From JAKALD01 sp963817785 (GTDB lineage: Bacteria; Pseudomonadota; Gammaproteobacteria; Burkholderiales; SG8-39), in the NCBI GenBank assembly GCA_963817785.1, contig CAWFPL010000006.1, forward strand, positions 62,001-126,000: DNA of 64,000 nt, in the 5' to 3' direction. This document shows, one piece after another, positions 44,711-52,846 of the stretch (within the stretch, counting starts at the first letter, position 1; each line of letters starts with the position of its first letter). The position numbers and the translations under genes were made by a program. The notes beneath the pieces are model-generated. The model had not been told where the DNA came from. It was given only the letters and a program-made list of their open reading frames with translations, and did not search any database.

Positions 44711-46553
44711 GTGCCTCGACTCCTCCGAGGTAGGCCTGCTGCACCTCCTCGTTGCGCTGGATCTCGTCGGGGGTGCCTTCGGCGAGCTTGACCCCGTTCT
44801 GCATCACGATGATGCGGTCGGCGAGCCGGAACACCGCGTCCATGTCGTGCTCGACCAGCACGACGGTGCGCTCGGCGGCCAGGCGGGCGATGAGCTGCAC
44901 GGCCTCGGCGCGCTCGATGGGGCTCATGCCCGCCAGCGGCTCGTCCATGAATAGCAGCTTCGGCTCGCTGGCCAGGGCGATGGCGATCTCGAGCCGGCGC
45001 TTCTCGCCGTAGGACATCTCGGCGGTGGGATGCTCGGCGAAGGGCAGCAGTCCGACCTTGCCGAGGATCGCCTCGGCGCTCGCCCTGAGCGAACGATCGG
45101 TGCCGAAACTGCGGAAGCAGTCGATGCGAAAGCGCCCGCGGCGGTGCGCGAGCAGGCCGATCTCGACGTTCTCGCGCACGCTGAAATCGGCGAACAGCTG
45201 GTTGATCTGGTAGGTCTTGCTGATCCCGCGGCGGCAGACTTCGATCGCGCCCTCGCGGGTGATGTCGCTGCCGCGGAACAGGACCTGGCCGGACGAAGCC
45301 TCGAGGTCCCCGGCGAGCACGTTGAGCAGCGTCGACTTGCCCGCGCCGTTGGGGCCGATGATGGCGAGCAGCTCGCCCTCGCGCACCTCGAACGTGAGAT
45401 CGGCCAGCGCGATGAAGCCGCCGTAGCGCTTGGCGAGGTTGCGCACCTCGAGCACCGCCGCGCCCGGCTGGCGGCGGGCCGGCCGCGCGGCTTCGGGCTG
45501 GTGCGGCAGGTGCGCCGCGGCGTGGGCGTGCTCGAGCGCCTGCGGCGCCGGCGCCGGGGCGCGGCTGCGCCGCCGGCGCGCGAGCCACGCGCCGGTCTCG
45601 CCGGCGATGCCGCGCCGGAACAGCGTCACGATGACCACGAAGATCGCGCCGAAGATCAGCTTCCAGGCCGCGCCGAGATGGGGAACCTGCTGCAGCGCGT
45701 TGCGCAGGTCGATCCAGGTGAAGGCCCCGATCAGCGGGCCGATCAGCGTGCCGCGACCGCCGATCACGGTCGAGAGCACCAGCTGGCCCGAGGTCGAGAG
45801 GAAGAACGCGTCCGGCGGCATGTAGCCCTGGAACACCCCGAGCAGCCCGCCGGCGAGCCCCGCGTAGAGGGACGCGAGCACGAACGCGCTCAGCTTGTAG
45901 CGCTGCACGTCGTGGCCGACCGCCGGGGCGCGCCGCGGATTGGACTTGATCGCGCGCAGCACCACGCCGTAGGGCGAGGCGACGACGCGGCGGGCGATCA
46001 GGTAGCCGACGAAGAAAATGGCCGCGATGAACGCATACATCGCCCAGCCCGATTTCACGTGCAGGACGTGGCCGAACAGGTGCAGCGTGGGGGTCGGTAC
46101 CCCCGGCAGGCCGTTCTCCCCCCCGGTCCACTTGGCGAGCGGCGAATTCTCGAGGAAGAACGACATTTCGCCAAAAGCCAGGGTGATCATGGCGAAGTAG
46201 ATGCCCACCCGGCGCAGCGAGATGTAACCCACGATCAGGCCGTACACGCCGGCGCTCACCGTGCCGATCAGCAGCGCGAGCGGCACGCTGCTCAGCGTGT
46301 GGCTGGTGAGGAGCCACCCGCACACGAAGCCGCCGGTGCCGTAGAACGCCGCCTGGCCGAAGGAGAGCAGGCCGGTGAAGCCGAACAGAATGTCGAAGCC
46401 CAGGCCGAACAGGCCCCAGATCAGCGAGCGCGTGAGCACGTCGGTGGGGACATGCAGCAGCGGCGCGAGCCAGGGCAGCGCGAGCAGCGCCGCCAGCATC
46501 GCGCCTTCCGGGAGCAGGGCGCGCCAGCGTGCGGCCGCGGGTGGCGCGCTCAT
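44697..46553 (-). CDS. Fused LivM permease-LivG ATPase
   Basis: 618 residues from ATG 46553. Residues 1 to about 325 are a LivM-type permease with about ten helices (GFDILFGFTGLLSFGQAAFYG, GYISLRRVGIYFAMITLAF). A low-complexity Ala/Pro/Arg/His linker follows (about 330-365), then a complete LivG ATPase with GPNGAGKST, MSYGEKRRLEIA and FMDEPLAGM. The frame is continuous, with no internal stop. It overlaps livH by 4 nt (ATGA). Fusions of this pair occur, but the usual state is two genes. With livH and livF it forms the importer core. Confidence 0.92.
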   Translation of the reverse strand: MSAPPAAARWRALLPEGAMLAALLALPWLAPLLHVPTDVLTRSLIWGLFGLGFDILFGFTGLLSFGQAAFYGTGGFVCGWLLTSHTLSSVPLALLIGTVSAGVYGLIVGYISLRRVGIYFAMITLAFGEMSFFLENSPLAKWTGGENGLPGVPTPTLHLFGHVLHVKSGWAMYAFIAAIFFVGYLIARRVVASPYGVVLRAIKSNPRRAPAVGHDVQRYKLSAFVLASLYAGLAGGLLGVFQGYMPPDAFFLSTSGQLVLSTVIGGRGTLIGPLIGAFTWIDLRNALQQVPHLGAAWKLIFGAIFVVIVTLFRRGIAGETGAWLARRRRSRAPAPAPQALEHAHAAAHLPHQPEAARPARRQPGAAVLEVRNLAKRYGGFIALADLTFEVREGELLAIIGPNGAGKSTLLNVLAGDLEASSGQVLFRGSDITREGAIEVCRRGISKTYQINQLFADFSVRENVEIGLLAHRRGRFRIDCFRSFGTDRSLRASAEAILGKVGLLPFAEHPTAEMSYGEKRRLEIAIALASEPKLLFMDEPLAGMSPIERAEAVQLIARLAAERTVVLVEHDMDAVFRLADRIIVMQNGVKLAEGTPDEIQRNEEVQQAYLGGVEAHEPA

Positions 46554-47425
46554 ACGCGCCCTTCCGTGCCGAGCAGGCCGCGCGGCAGCACGAACAGCAC
46601 CAGAGCCATGAGCGCATAGAGCGCGACGTCCGAGTAGGCCGGATCGATCATCGCGGTGAGGCTCAGGATCTCGCCGGCGATGATTCCGCCGACCACGGCC
46701 CCCGGAAACGAGCCGAGCCCGCCGATCACGACCACCACGAAAGACTCGACCAGCACGCGGCTGCCCATGTCCGGGCTCGCCGAGATGATGGGGGCATAGA
46801 CCACGCCGGCGAAGCCCGCGGCGAGGGCCCCGATGCCGAACACCAGCGTCATGACGCGCGGCACCCGGATGCCGAGCATGCGCACCATCAGCGGATCCTC
46901 GATTCCGGCGCGCACGATCAGCCCGAGGCGCGTCCAGTAGATCAGCAGGTACAGGCCGAACAACGCCACTCCCGCGATGCCCAGGACCTCGAGGCGGTAG
47001 GTCGGATAGAAGAAGTAATGAAGGTTGAGGATGCCATTGCCCCAGGAAGGTTGCGGCACGTTCTGGGTCAGGCCGCCGAACGCAAGGCGCAGGGACTCGA
47101 CGATCACGATGCCGATGCCGAAGGTCACCAGGATCTGGTCCTCGGGCGGGCGGGCGTAGTAGCGCCGGATCAGACCCCACTCCAGCAGCAGCCCCAGCAG
47201 GCCGGTGACCACGGCGCCGACCGCGAGCGCCAGCACGAAGGAGTGCGTGAGGTTGTAGGTGACGTAACCCGCGTAGGCGCCGACGGCGAACAGCGCGCCG
47301 TGCGCGAAGTTCACCAGGCCCAGGGTGCCGAAGATGATCGTCAGCCCGGAGGCGACCAGCGCGAGCAGCGTGCCGAGCGCCAGTCCGTTGAAGAGCTGGG
47401 ACAGAAACAGTCCGAGGCTGGGCAT
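46550..47425 (-). CDS. livH: Branched-chain-type ABC permease LivH
   Basis: 291-residue permease with eight or nine helices. Family blocks: NGLALGTLLALVASGLTIIFG at the N-terminus, LVNFAHGALFAVGAY and the C-terminal GGLGSFPGAVVGGIIAG. Second gene of the operon after the solute receptor, separated from it by a 155-bp gap with two hairpins. Confidence 0.93.
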   Translation of the reverse strand: MPSLGLFLSQLFNGLALGTLLALVASGLTIIFGTLGLVNFAHGALFAVGAYAGYVTYNLTHSFVLALAVGAVVTGLLGLLLEWGLIRRYYARPPEDQILVTFGIGIVIVESLRLAFGGLTQNVPQPSWGNGILNLHYFFYPTYRLEVLGIAGVALFGLYLLIYWTRLGLIVRAGIEDPLMVRMLGIRVPRVMTLVFGIGALAAGFAGVVYAPIISASPDMGSRVLVESFVVVVIGGLGSFPGAVVGGIIAGEILSLTAMIDPAYSDVALYALMALVLFVLPRGLLGTEGRV

Positions 47426-47506
47426 TGCCGGTTCAGGTTGTCGTGGTCAGCAGGCACACGGCCGGGTGCGCGCGGCGCGACCGGCAAAGGAGGATACGCA
47501 ACGAAA

Positions 47507-47531
47507 GCGGGGCCAGCAATGCCGGCCCCGC
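47507..47531 (-). terminator. Intercistronic hairpin 1 between receptor gene and livH
   Basis: GCGGGGCC (47507-47514) and GGCCCCGC (47524-47531), loop 9 nt, perfect 8-bp stem. On the minus strand it is followed by TTTCG. Consistent with attenuation that keeps permease levels below receptor levels. Confidence 0.55.
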
Positions 47532-47549
47532 GCCTGACTGCATGAGCCG

Positions 47550-47571
47550 CGGCCCGTACCGCGCCGGGCCG
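47550..47571 (-). terminator. Intercistronic hairpin 2 after receptor gene
   Basis: CGGCCCG (47550-47556) and CGGGCCG (47565-47571), 8-nt loop, just 9 nt beyond the receptor stop codon on the minus strand. Likely protects the receptor mRNA 3' end. Confidence 0.5.
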
Positions 47572-47580
47572 TTCGTCTTC

Positions 47581-48930
47581 TTAGGTGTAGCTCCCGAGCT
47601 TGCAGCCGGTGATCGAGGCGGGCGGCATCGTCTCGGCTCCCGGCACCAGGCCGGCAACGTGGTAATAGTCGTAGGCATTCTTCATCGCGGACGGCTTGTT
47701 GCCGACGACCACTGGCACCGGGCGTACGAGCTGGTGCGTCTCGGCGTCGTAATGCACCGTGCCAAGGGTGGTATCGCTGAAGACAGTCTTCTCGAGCGTC
47801 TTGATGACGTCCACCGGGTAGAATGAATTCGCCTTCTCGACCGCGGCGGCCCAGAGCATCGTCTGCAGGTAGGCGATGTGGGCGCACCATTCCGGCTTGT
47901 AGTGGTAGCGCTTCTCGAACTCCGCGACGAAGAATTTCGCCAGCGGGAAGCGGTCTTCGAGCCCCCAGTAGAAGTCGAACGTCCCGTACACGCCCTGCAT
48001 CAGCGCACCCAGCTCCTTCGCCTGGAAGGGGGAGATGTTCGGCACCACCAGCTTCATCTTCTCGAGGATGCCGAACTGCTTGGCCTGCTTGGTCGAGAGC
48101 ACGCAGTCGGCGCCGAAGGCGACATTGACGAACACGTCGGCGCCGCTGTTGGCGATGTTGAGCAGGTAGGAGCTGAAGTCCTTGGTACCGAGCGGGACGA
48201 CCTGCTTGGTGGCGATCTTCCAGCCGCCGTCTTTCCCGGTAAACTCGGTCATCGAGTCGTACACCGACTCGCCGTAGGTGTAGTCTGGTACCAGGTAGGC
48301 GACGTTCTTGTTCCGGCCGATCTCCTTGGCCACCACGGGGGCGAGCGCCTTGGCTGCCATATAGGCCGATGGCTGCGAGCGAAAGCCGTAGCGCTGGCAG
48401 TCCTTGCCGGTGGTGTCGTTCGAGCCGCTCGCGCCCACCATGTTCACGACCTTCTCGCGCTGCGCGAGCTTCTCGATCGCGATCGCGGTCGCGCTGTTGA
48501 CGCTCCCGGTGATCATGATGGCCTTGTCCTGGGAGATGAAGCGCGACTGCGCCTGCACCCCCGGGTTGGGGGCGCTCTCGGTGTCGCCGACCTGATAGCG
48601 GATCTGCTTGCCGAGCACGCCCTTGCCGCGCAGGTGGGGCCAGTGCTTCGCCAGCTCACCGCTGTTGATGTGATCGATCACCAGCTCGTAGCCTTTCTTG
48701 TGGTCCTCCCCCGCGGCCGAGTATGGGCCGGTCAGCGGGCAAGTGACGCCGACGAATATCGAATCCCCCGTGATCCCGAGCGGCCAGTTGCCGAGCGGCG
48801 GTGGGACCGCGGCCTCGGCGGTGCGCGGCGCCAGGCCAGCCGCGACCAGGCTGCCGGCGATGCCGGCGCTCGTTCTCAGAAAACCGCGTCGCGCCGCGTC
48901 GGGCGTCAGGACATTGTCTTTTCTTGCCAT
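47581..48930 (-). CDS. Liv/AmiC-type periplasmic substrate-binding protein
   Basis: 449 residues. Twin-arginine signal RRGFLRTSAGIAG (14-26) with cleavage near AEAA (about 41), then a type-1 periplasmic-binding fold (FVGVTCPLTGPYSAAGEDHKKG). It starts with ATG 48930 behind a strong AAGGAGGAG. First gene of the operon with livH, the LivMG fusion and livF. Export by Tat rather than Sec is seen in some receptors of this class. The neighbouring PaaK-like ligase makes an aromatic or other organic acid a plausible ligand. Confidence 0.9.
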   Translation of the reverse strand: MARKDNVLTPDAARRGFLRTSAGIAGSLVAAGLAPRTAEAAVPPPLGNWPLGITGDSIFVGVTCPLTGPYSAAGEDHKKGYELVIDHINSGELAKHWPHLRGKGVLGKQIRYQVGDTESAPNPGVQAQSRFISQDKAIMITGSVNSATAIAIEKLAQREKVVNMVGASGSNDTTGKDCQRYGFRSQPSAYMAAKALAPVVAKEIGRNKNVAYLVPDYTYGESVYDSMTEFTGKDGGWKIATKQVVPLGTKDFSSYLLNIANSGADVFVNVAFGADCVLSTKQAKQFGILEKMKLVVPNISPFQAKELGALMQGVYGTFDFYWGLEDRFPLAKFFVAEFEKRYHYKPEWCAHIAYLQTMLWAAAVEKANSFYPVDVIKTLEKTVFSDTTLGTVHYDAETHQLVRPVPVVVGNKPSAMKNAYDYYHVAGLVPGAETMPPASITGCKLGSYT

Positions 48931-49104
48931 GAGAGCTCCTCCTTGTCTTATTTGGCTGCCGGCGGCAGCAGAGAACTGTCCTCGCGGTCCGGGTCGGCCG
49001 GCGCAAGCGGCAGGATGTGCTGATGCGAACCAATATAGGCGCATCGACCGCGCGAAGCCTGACCGGTTGCTGACCGAGCGCTCGCGCGTACGCCGCCGCA
49101 GGCC

Positions 49105-49818
49105 TCAGCGCAGCGCGATGCCGAGGCCGGCCAGCGCCCGGTCCATCGACGCGGCCCAGCCGCGGTTCGCGGCCGGGCTCGCCGGACTCGGGTGGGGCAC
49201 CGCGCCGACTTTCACATCCAGGTCTGCCAGGGCGAGCTGCGCGCGCTGCGCGGCGAATGCGCCGATCCCGACCACGTCGCGCGGCTGCAGCCGCTCCACC
49301 GTGCGCCGCAGCGCGAGGTCGCAGCAGTCGAACAGGGGCTCGCGCTCGGCGCGCGGCAGCTTGTCGGGCGTGAGGTTGCGCCCGCTCGCTTCCATGAACG
49401 CGAGCGGGCAGTAGTTGGCCACGAAAAAGCGCGCGAAGAAGCGCTGCGGCGCGCCGAAGCGCTCGCGCGCCCAGCCCCACAGGCGCTGCCCGCTCACCTC
49501 GCCGCGCCGGCAGGCGAAGCCTTGCACCGGGCGCTTGGGATGCTCGCGTGGCGGCCGCGCCACCGGCGCCTCGATGCCCAGCCACTCGCGCACCAGCGTC
49601 ACGTCGCCGAACGGCACCCCAGTCTGCGCCATGCCGAAGGGGCCCGGGTTCATGCCGACCAGCAGCACCTCGGGATGCCCGTTGCCGTAGCGCTCCAGGT
49701 ACGCGCGGTGCGGCGCCCACGCGTACTCGAGCGGATCGTAGACGTACGCCACCGGCGGCGAGAATTCGAGCCGCGTCACGTCGGCGCGCAGGCGGCGCGC
49801 GATCTCGACCAATTCCAT
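49105..49818 (-). CDS. SMUG1-like uracil-DNA glycosylase
   Basis: 237 residues. Close to the SMUG1 branch of the uracil-DNA glycosylase superfamily: VAYVYDPLEYAWAPHR, the catalytic-loop LLVGMNPGPFGMAQTGVPFG and the C-terminal VKVGAVPHPSPASPA with the active-site His. It removes uracil (and oxidised forms such as hydroxymethyluracil) from DNA to start base excision repair. ATG 49818 follows AAGGGCAGG on the minus strand. Divergent from the ligase gene. Confidence 0.9.
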   Translation of the reverse strand: MELVEIARRLRADVTRLEFSPPVAYVYDPLEYAWAPHRAYLERYGNGHPEVLLVGMNPGPFGMAQTGVPFGDVTLVREWLGIEAPVARPPREHPKRPVQGFACRRGEVSGQRLWGWARERFGAPQRFFARFFVANYCPLAFMEASGRNLTPDKLPRAEREPLFDCCDLALRRTVERLQPRDVVGIGAFAAQRAQLALADLDVKVGAVPHPSPASPAANRGWAASMDRALAGLGIALR

Positions 49819-49972
49819 GGGCCTGCCCTTGCGTGTCGCCGCACTCGCGGCGAGCCGGCGAGCATAGCCAAGGGCGGCGGGAATGCAAGCCGGCGCGCGG
49901 CGCGGTTGACGCCGCGAGTGAAGCGCGGCATGTTCGCGCGCACCGCAGAGGACTCGAAAAGGGAGGGCTTCC

Positions 49973-51406
49973 ATGGCCGGCACCGACCGCAGGCAAGCGA
50001 CTCGCCGCAGATGGCTCGAGACGCTGGACAAGTACCGGCGCGACTTCGAGCAGCCCGGATCGGTTGAATACTGGTCCCCGTCGCTCGACTGCGCCTCGCG
50101 CGACGAGCTGCGCGCGATCCAGGACGAAAAGCTCGCCGCGCTCACCCCGTTCCTGTACGAGAACTCGGACTTCTACCGGCGCCGCTTCGACAAGCTCGGC
50201 CTCACCCCGGAGGACATCCGCAGCGTGGACGACCTGGTCAAGTGGCCGCCGGTGGACAAGAAGGAGATGGCCGAGGACCTGATGGCCAATCCGCCGTGGG
50301 GCACCTACACCACCCACGACGACGAGATCTGGAGCCAGCGCGGCTGGACCCTGTTCCCGACTTCGGGCACCACCGGGCTGCCGCGCGTGTTTCGCTACTC
50401 CAAGCTCGACCTCAGGCAGTGGCAGTGGGCGAACGCGCGCGCGCTGTGGTCGCTCGGCGCGCGCCCCGGGGAGAAGGTGTTCCTGGTGGTTGGCTTCGGG
50501 CCGCACGTATGGGCCTGGGGCGTGCTGCACGCGCTCGCGCACATGGGCGTGCCGTGCATCCCGGGAGGAGGGCTGACCGCCGAGGCGCGCTGCAACATCA
50601 TCCTGCGCTACCAGCCGACCATGCTCGCCACGCTGCCCTCGCAGCTGCTGCGGCTGGGCCGCACCATGCAGCAGATGGGCCACGATCCGCGCAAGACCTC
50701 GATCAGGACGCTGTTCACCGGCGGCGAACCCGCTGCCGGGATCTCCTCCACGCGCGAGCGCCTCGAGGACATGTGGGGCGCGAAGCTGGTCGAGTTCTAC
50801 GGCTGCACCGAAGCCGCGCCGCACTCGGGGGGCTACTCGTGCCCGGCAGCCGTGCGCGCGGACGGAACGGTGCAGACCCATCTGATGGAGGACCTCCAGG
50901 TCTGGGAGCTGATCGATCCGCAGACCGGCGCGCGCGTGCCCGAGGGCGGCCGCGGCATCACGGTGTGCACCAACATGAACTCGGAGAGCTCCTCGCAGCT
51001 GCGCTTCGTGGTCGGCGACTACACGGTATTCGACAGCGGGCGCTGCGCCTGCGGCCGCACCCACGTGCGCGCGCTCGGCGGCTTCCAGGGCCGCGCCGAC
51101 GACCTGCTCAACCTGCGCGGGATCAAGTTCTACCCGTCGGTGCTGGAGGAGGCCGTGCGCTCGGTGCCCGGCGTGGGCGACGAGTACGAGGTGGTGCTCG
51201 ACACCAGCCCGGAAGGCATCGACTTCATGACCGTGCTGGTCGAGCACCCCGACTATCAGAAGGCGGAAGCGGTGATCGGCGCGGTGCAGAACGCGGTCAG
51301 CTCGAGGATCGAGCTGCGGGTGGGCGTCGAGGTGCTGCCGCCCGACACGCTGCCCAAGACCGAGTTCAAGGCCAAGCGGATCAAGGACAGGCGCGGAAAG
51401 ACGTGA
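49973..51406 (+). CDS. Phenylacetate-CoA ligase-family AMP-forming enzyme
   Basis: 477-residue adenylate-forming enzyme of the PaaK group. P-loop TSGTTGLPRVF is at 130-140, FYGCTEAAPHSG is the A5 motif, and GRADDLLNLRGIKFYPS is the hinge. A CACG pair before it recalls the small metal-site insertion of some PaaK relatives. It forms an acyl-CoA from an aromatic or related acid with ATP. It is divergent from the SMUG1-like gene and beside the Liv-type importer, so uptake and CoA activation may be linked. Exact acid unknown. Confidence 0.88.
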   Translation: MAGTDRRQATRRRWLETLDKYRRDFEQPGSVEYWSPSLDCASRDELRAIQDEKLAALTPFLYENSDFYRRRFDKLGLTPEDIRSVDDLVKWPPVDKKEMAEDLMANPPWGTYTTHDDEIWSQRGWTLFPTSGTTGLPRVFRYSKLDLRQWQWANARALWSLGARPGEKVFLVVGFGPHVWAWGVLHALAHMGVPCIPGGGLTAEARCNIILRYQPTMLATLPSQLLRLGRTMQQMGHDPRKTSIRTLFTGGEPAAGISSTRERLEDMWGAKLVEFYGCTEAAPHSGGYSCPAAVRADGTVQTHLMEDLQVWELIDPQTGARVPEGGRGITVCTNMNSESSSQLRFVVGDYTVFDSGRCACGRTHVRALGGFQGRADDLLNLRGIKFYPSVLEEAVRSVPGVGDEYEVVLDTSPEGIDFMTVLVEHPDYQKAEAVIGAVQNAVSSRIELRVGVEVLPPDTLPKTEFKAKRIKDRRGKT

Positions 51407-52525
51407 TTAACCCCAAATTGCGCGGGCCGCGTCGACGCACAGCCTGAGCTTGGCGCGCTCGTCGGCCTCGGTGACGGGATTGCCGCCGATCGTGCTCGCG
51501 AAGCCGCACTGCGGGCTGATCGCCAGGCGCTCGGGCGACACGTAGCGCGCGGCCTCGTCGGCGCGGCGCTTGAGCAAGTCGATCGGCTCGAGCTGCGGCT
51601 GCTTCGAGCTGACCAGGCCCAGCACGACGCCTTTCGACTTCGGCATGAAGCGCAGCGGCGCAAAATCGCCCGCGCGCGGAGTGTCGAACTCGAGCAGGAA
51701 GTGATTCACCGCGGCGCGGTCGAAGAGCTTTTCGGCGATCGAGTCGTAGCCGCCCTCGGCGAGGTACTTGCCCTTGTAGTTGCCGCGGCACATGTGCACC
51801 CCGATCACCATCCCGGCGGGGCGCTCCTTCACCGCCTCGTTGATCGCCTCGACGTACAGATCGACCAGCGCCTCGGGATCGCCGCCGTCGGCCTTCACGA
51901 TCTCGCGCGCCGCCGGGTCGCACAGCATCGCGAGCGCCACCTCGTCGAGCTGCACGTATTGGCCGCCCGCCGCGGCGAGCGCGGCGATCTCGGCCCGGTA
52001 GACCTTGCCCAGGTCGGCGAAGAACGCGCGCGCGTCCGGGTACACCCCGGGATCGGCGTAATGCCGGCCGCGCCAGAAGTGCATCGTCGAGGGCGCCGGC
52101 AGCGTGATCTTCGGCACCGCAGCGGTGATCCGCTTTACGAACGCGAGCTCGTCGAGCGCGATCGGGCCGGCGCGCCCGACCTTGCCCGCGACGTGCGGCG
52201 CGGTGAAGTCGCTTTCGTGCCCATGCTCGTTGTGGAAGCGGAACATGGCCGGTTTGACCGTCAGGCCGCTGGTGAGGGACACGAAGCGCGCCCAATAGGA
52301 GGTGCGGCGGAACTCCCCGTCGGTCACCACCTGCAGGCCGCAATCTTCCTGCAGGCGGACGACCTCGCGGATCGCCTCGTCCTGAGCGGCGCGCAGCCGC
52401 GCCTCGTCGAGGGCTTGCACCGCGTGGGCCTTGAACGCTTCGCGCAGCTTCGCCGGGCGCAGCAGGCTGCCGATGTGATCGGCGCGGAACGGAGGACGGC
52501 CGTCGGGCCGGAGGGTGGCGACCAT
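51407..52525 (-). CDS. MetE C-terminal-like (UROD/MetE-fold) zinc methyltransferase homologue
   Basis: 372 residues equivalent to the catalytic half of cobalamin-independent methionine synthase. The zinc ligands can be placed: His244 and Cys246 in VHMCRGN, Glu279 in LEFD and Cys340 in SPQCGF. It lacks the N-terminal folate-binding repeat of full MetE, like many stand-alone paralogues whose methyl donor is not folate. Its stop abuts the ligase stop base to base. AGGAG precedes ATG 52525. Methyl transfer to a thiol is likely; the donor is unknown. Confidence 0.85.
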   Translation of the reverse strand: MVATLRPDGRPPFRADHIGSLLRPAKLREAFKAHAVQALDEARLRAAQDEAIREVVRLQEDCGLQVVTDGEFRRTSYWARFVSLTSGLTVKPAMFRFHNEHGHESDFTAPHVAGKVGRAGPIALDELAFVKRITAAVPKITLPAPSTMHFWRGRHYADPGVYPDARAFFADLGKVYRAEIAALAAAGGQYVQLDEVALAMLCDPAAREIVKADGGDPEALVDLYVEAINEAVKERPAGMVIGVHMCRGNYKGKYLAEGGYDSIAEKLFDRAAVNHFLLEFDTPRAGDFAPLRFMPKSKGVVLGLVSSKQPQLEPIDLLKRRADEAARYVSPERLAISPQCGFASTIGGNPVTEADERAKLRLCVDAARAIWG

Positions 52526-52640
52526 CAAGTTCTCCTGGTGCGGGCGCGGGATGCGCCGGAGGCATGCCGTGCGCCGCGCGATTCTTCCGCGAAATCGAAC
52601 CGCGGCGCAACCGGCACGAGGGGCGTTTCCCATGTCTTTT

Positions 52641-52684
52641 GTCAGTAAGTAGTCAGCAAAAAGTCAGCGCACAGAAAGACTGAC
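52641..52684. promoter_or_regulatory. Phased GTCAG repeat array
   Basis: GTCAG at 52641, 52652 and 52663, exactly 11 bp apart, plus an inverted CTGAC at 52680-52684. One-turn spacing places all three on one face of the helix, as in multi-site regulator operators. No known consensus recognised. Confidence 0.5.
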
Positions 52685-52713
52685 GTCCCGCGTCCCCCAA
52701 TTCATCCGAAAGC

Positions 52714-52727
52714 TTGACCACCGTCAA
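52714..52727. promoter_or_regulatory. CRP/FNR-type dyad upstream of OFA transporter
   Basis: TTGAC-CACC-GTCAA, a perfect 5-4-5 dyad with one change per half-site from the FNR consensus TTGAT-N4-ATCAA. Centred about 126 nt before the transporter start. It could also act as a -35 element. Confidence 0.4.
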
Positions 52728-52846
52728 TTGCGCGGCGCCCGAAATTTCTCGAAGATCCATCAGTTCGCGACCTCGCTCCAAGCGCGATGCAGTTAAGAAG
52801 AACAGCGAGGCGACCCGATCATCCAACGTAGAGAAGGAGGAGGACC

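Larger units (their letters stand above)
52526..52846. other. 321-bp divergent regulatory gap
   Basis: No coding frame. It is richer in A/T than its surroundings and contains the GTCAG repeat array (52641-52684), a TTGAC-N4-GTCAA dyad (52714-52727) and the AAGGAGGAGG ribosome site of the OFA transporter gene. Promoters for both divergent genes must lie here. Confidence 0.6.
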
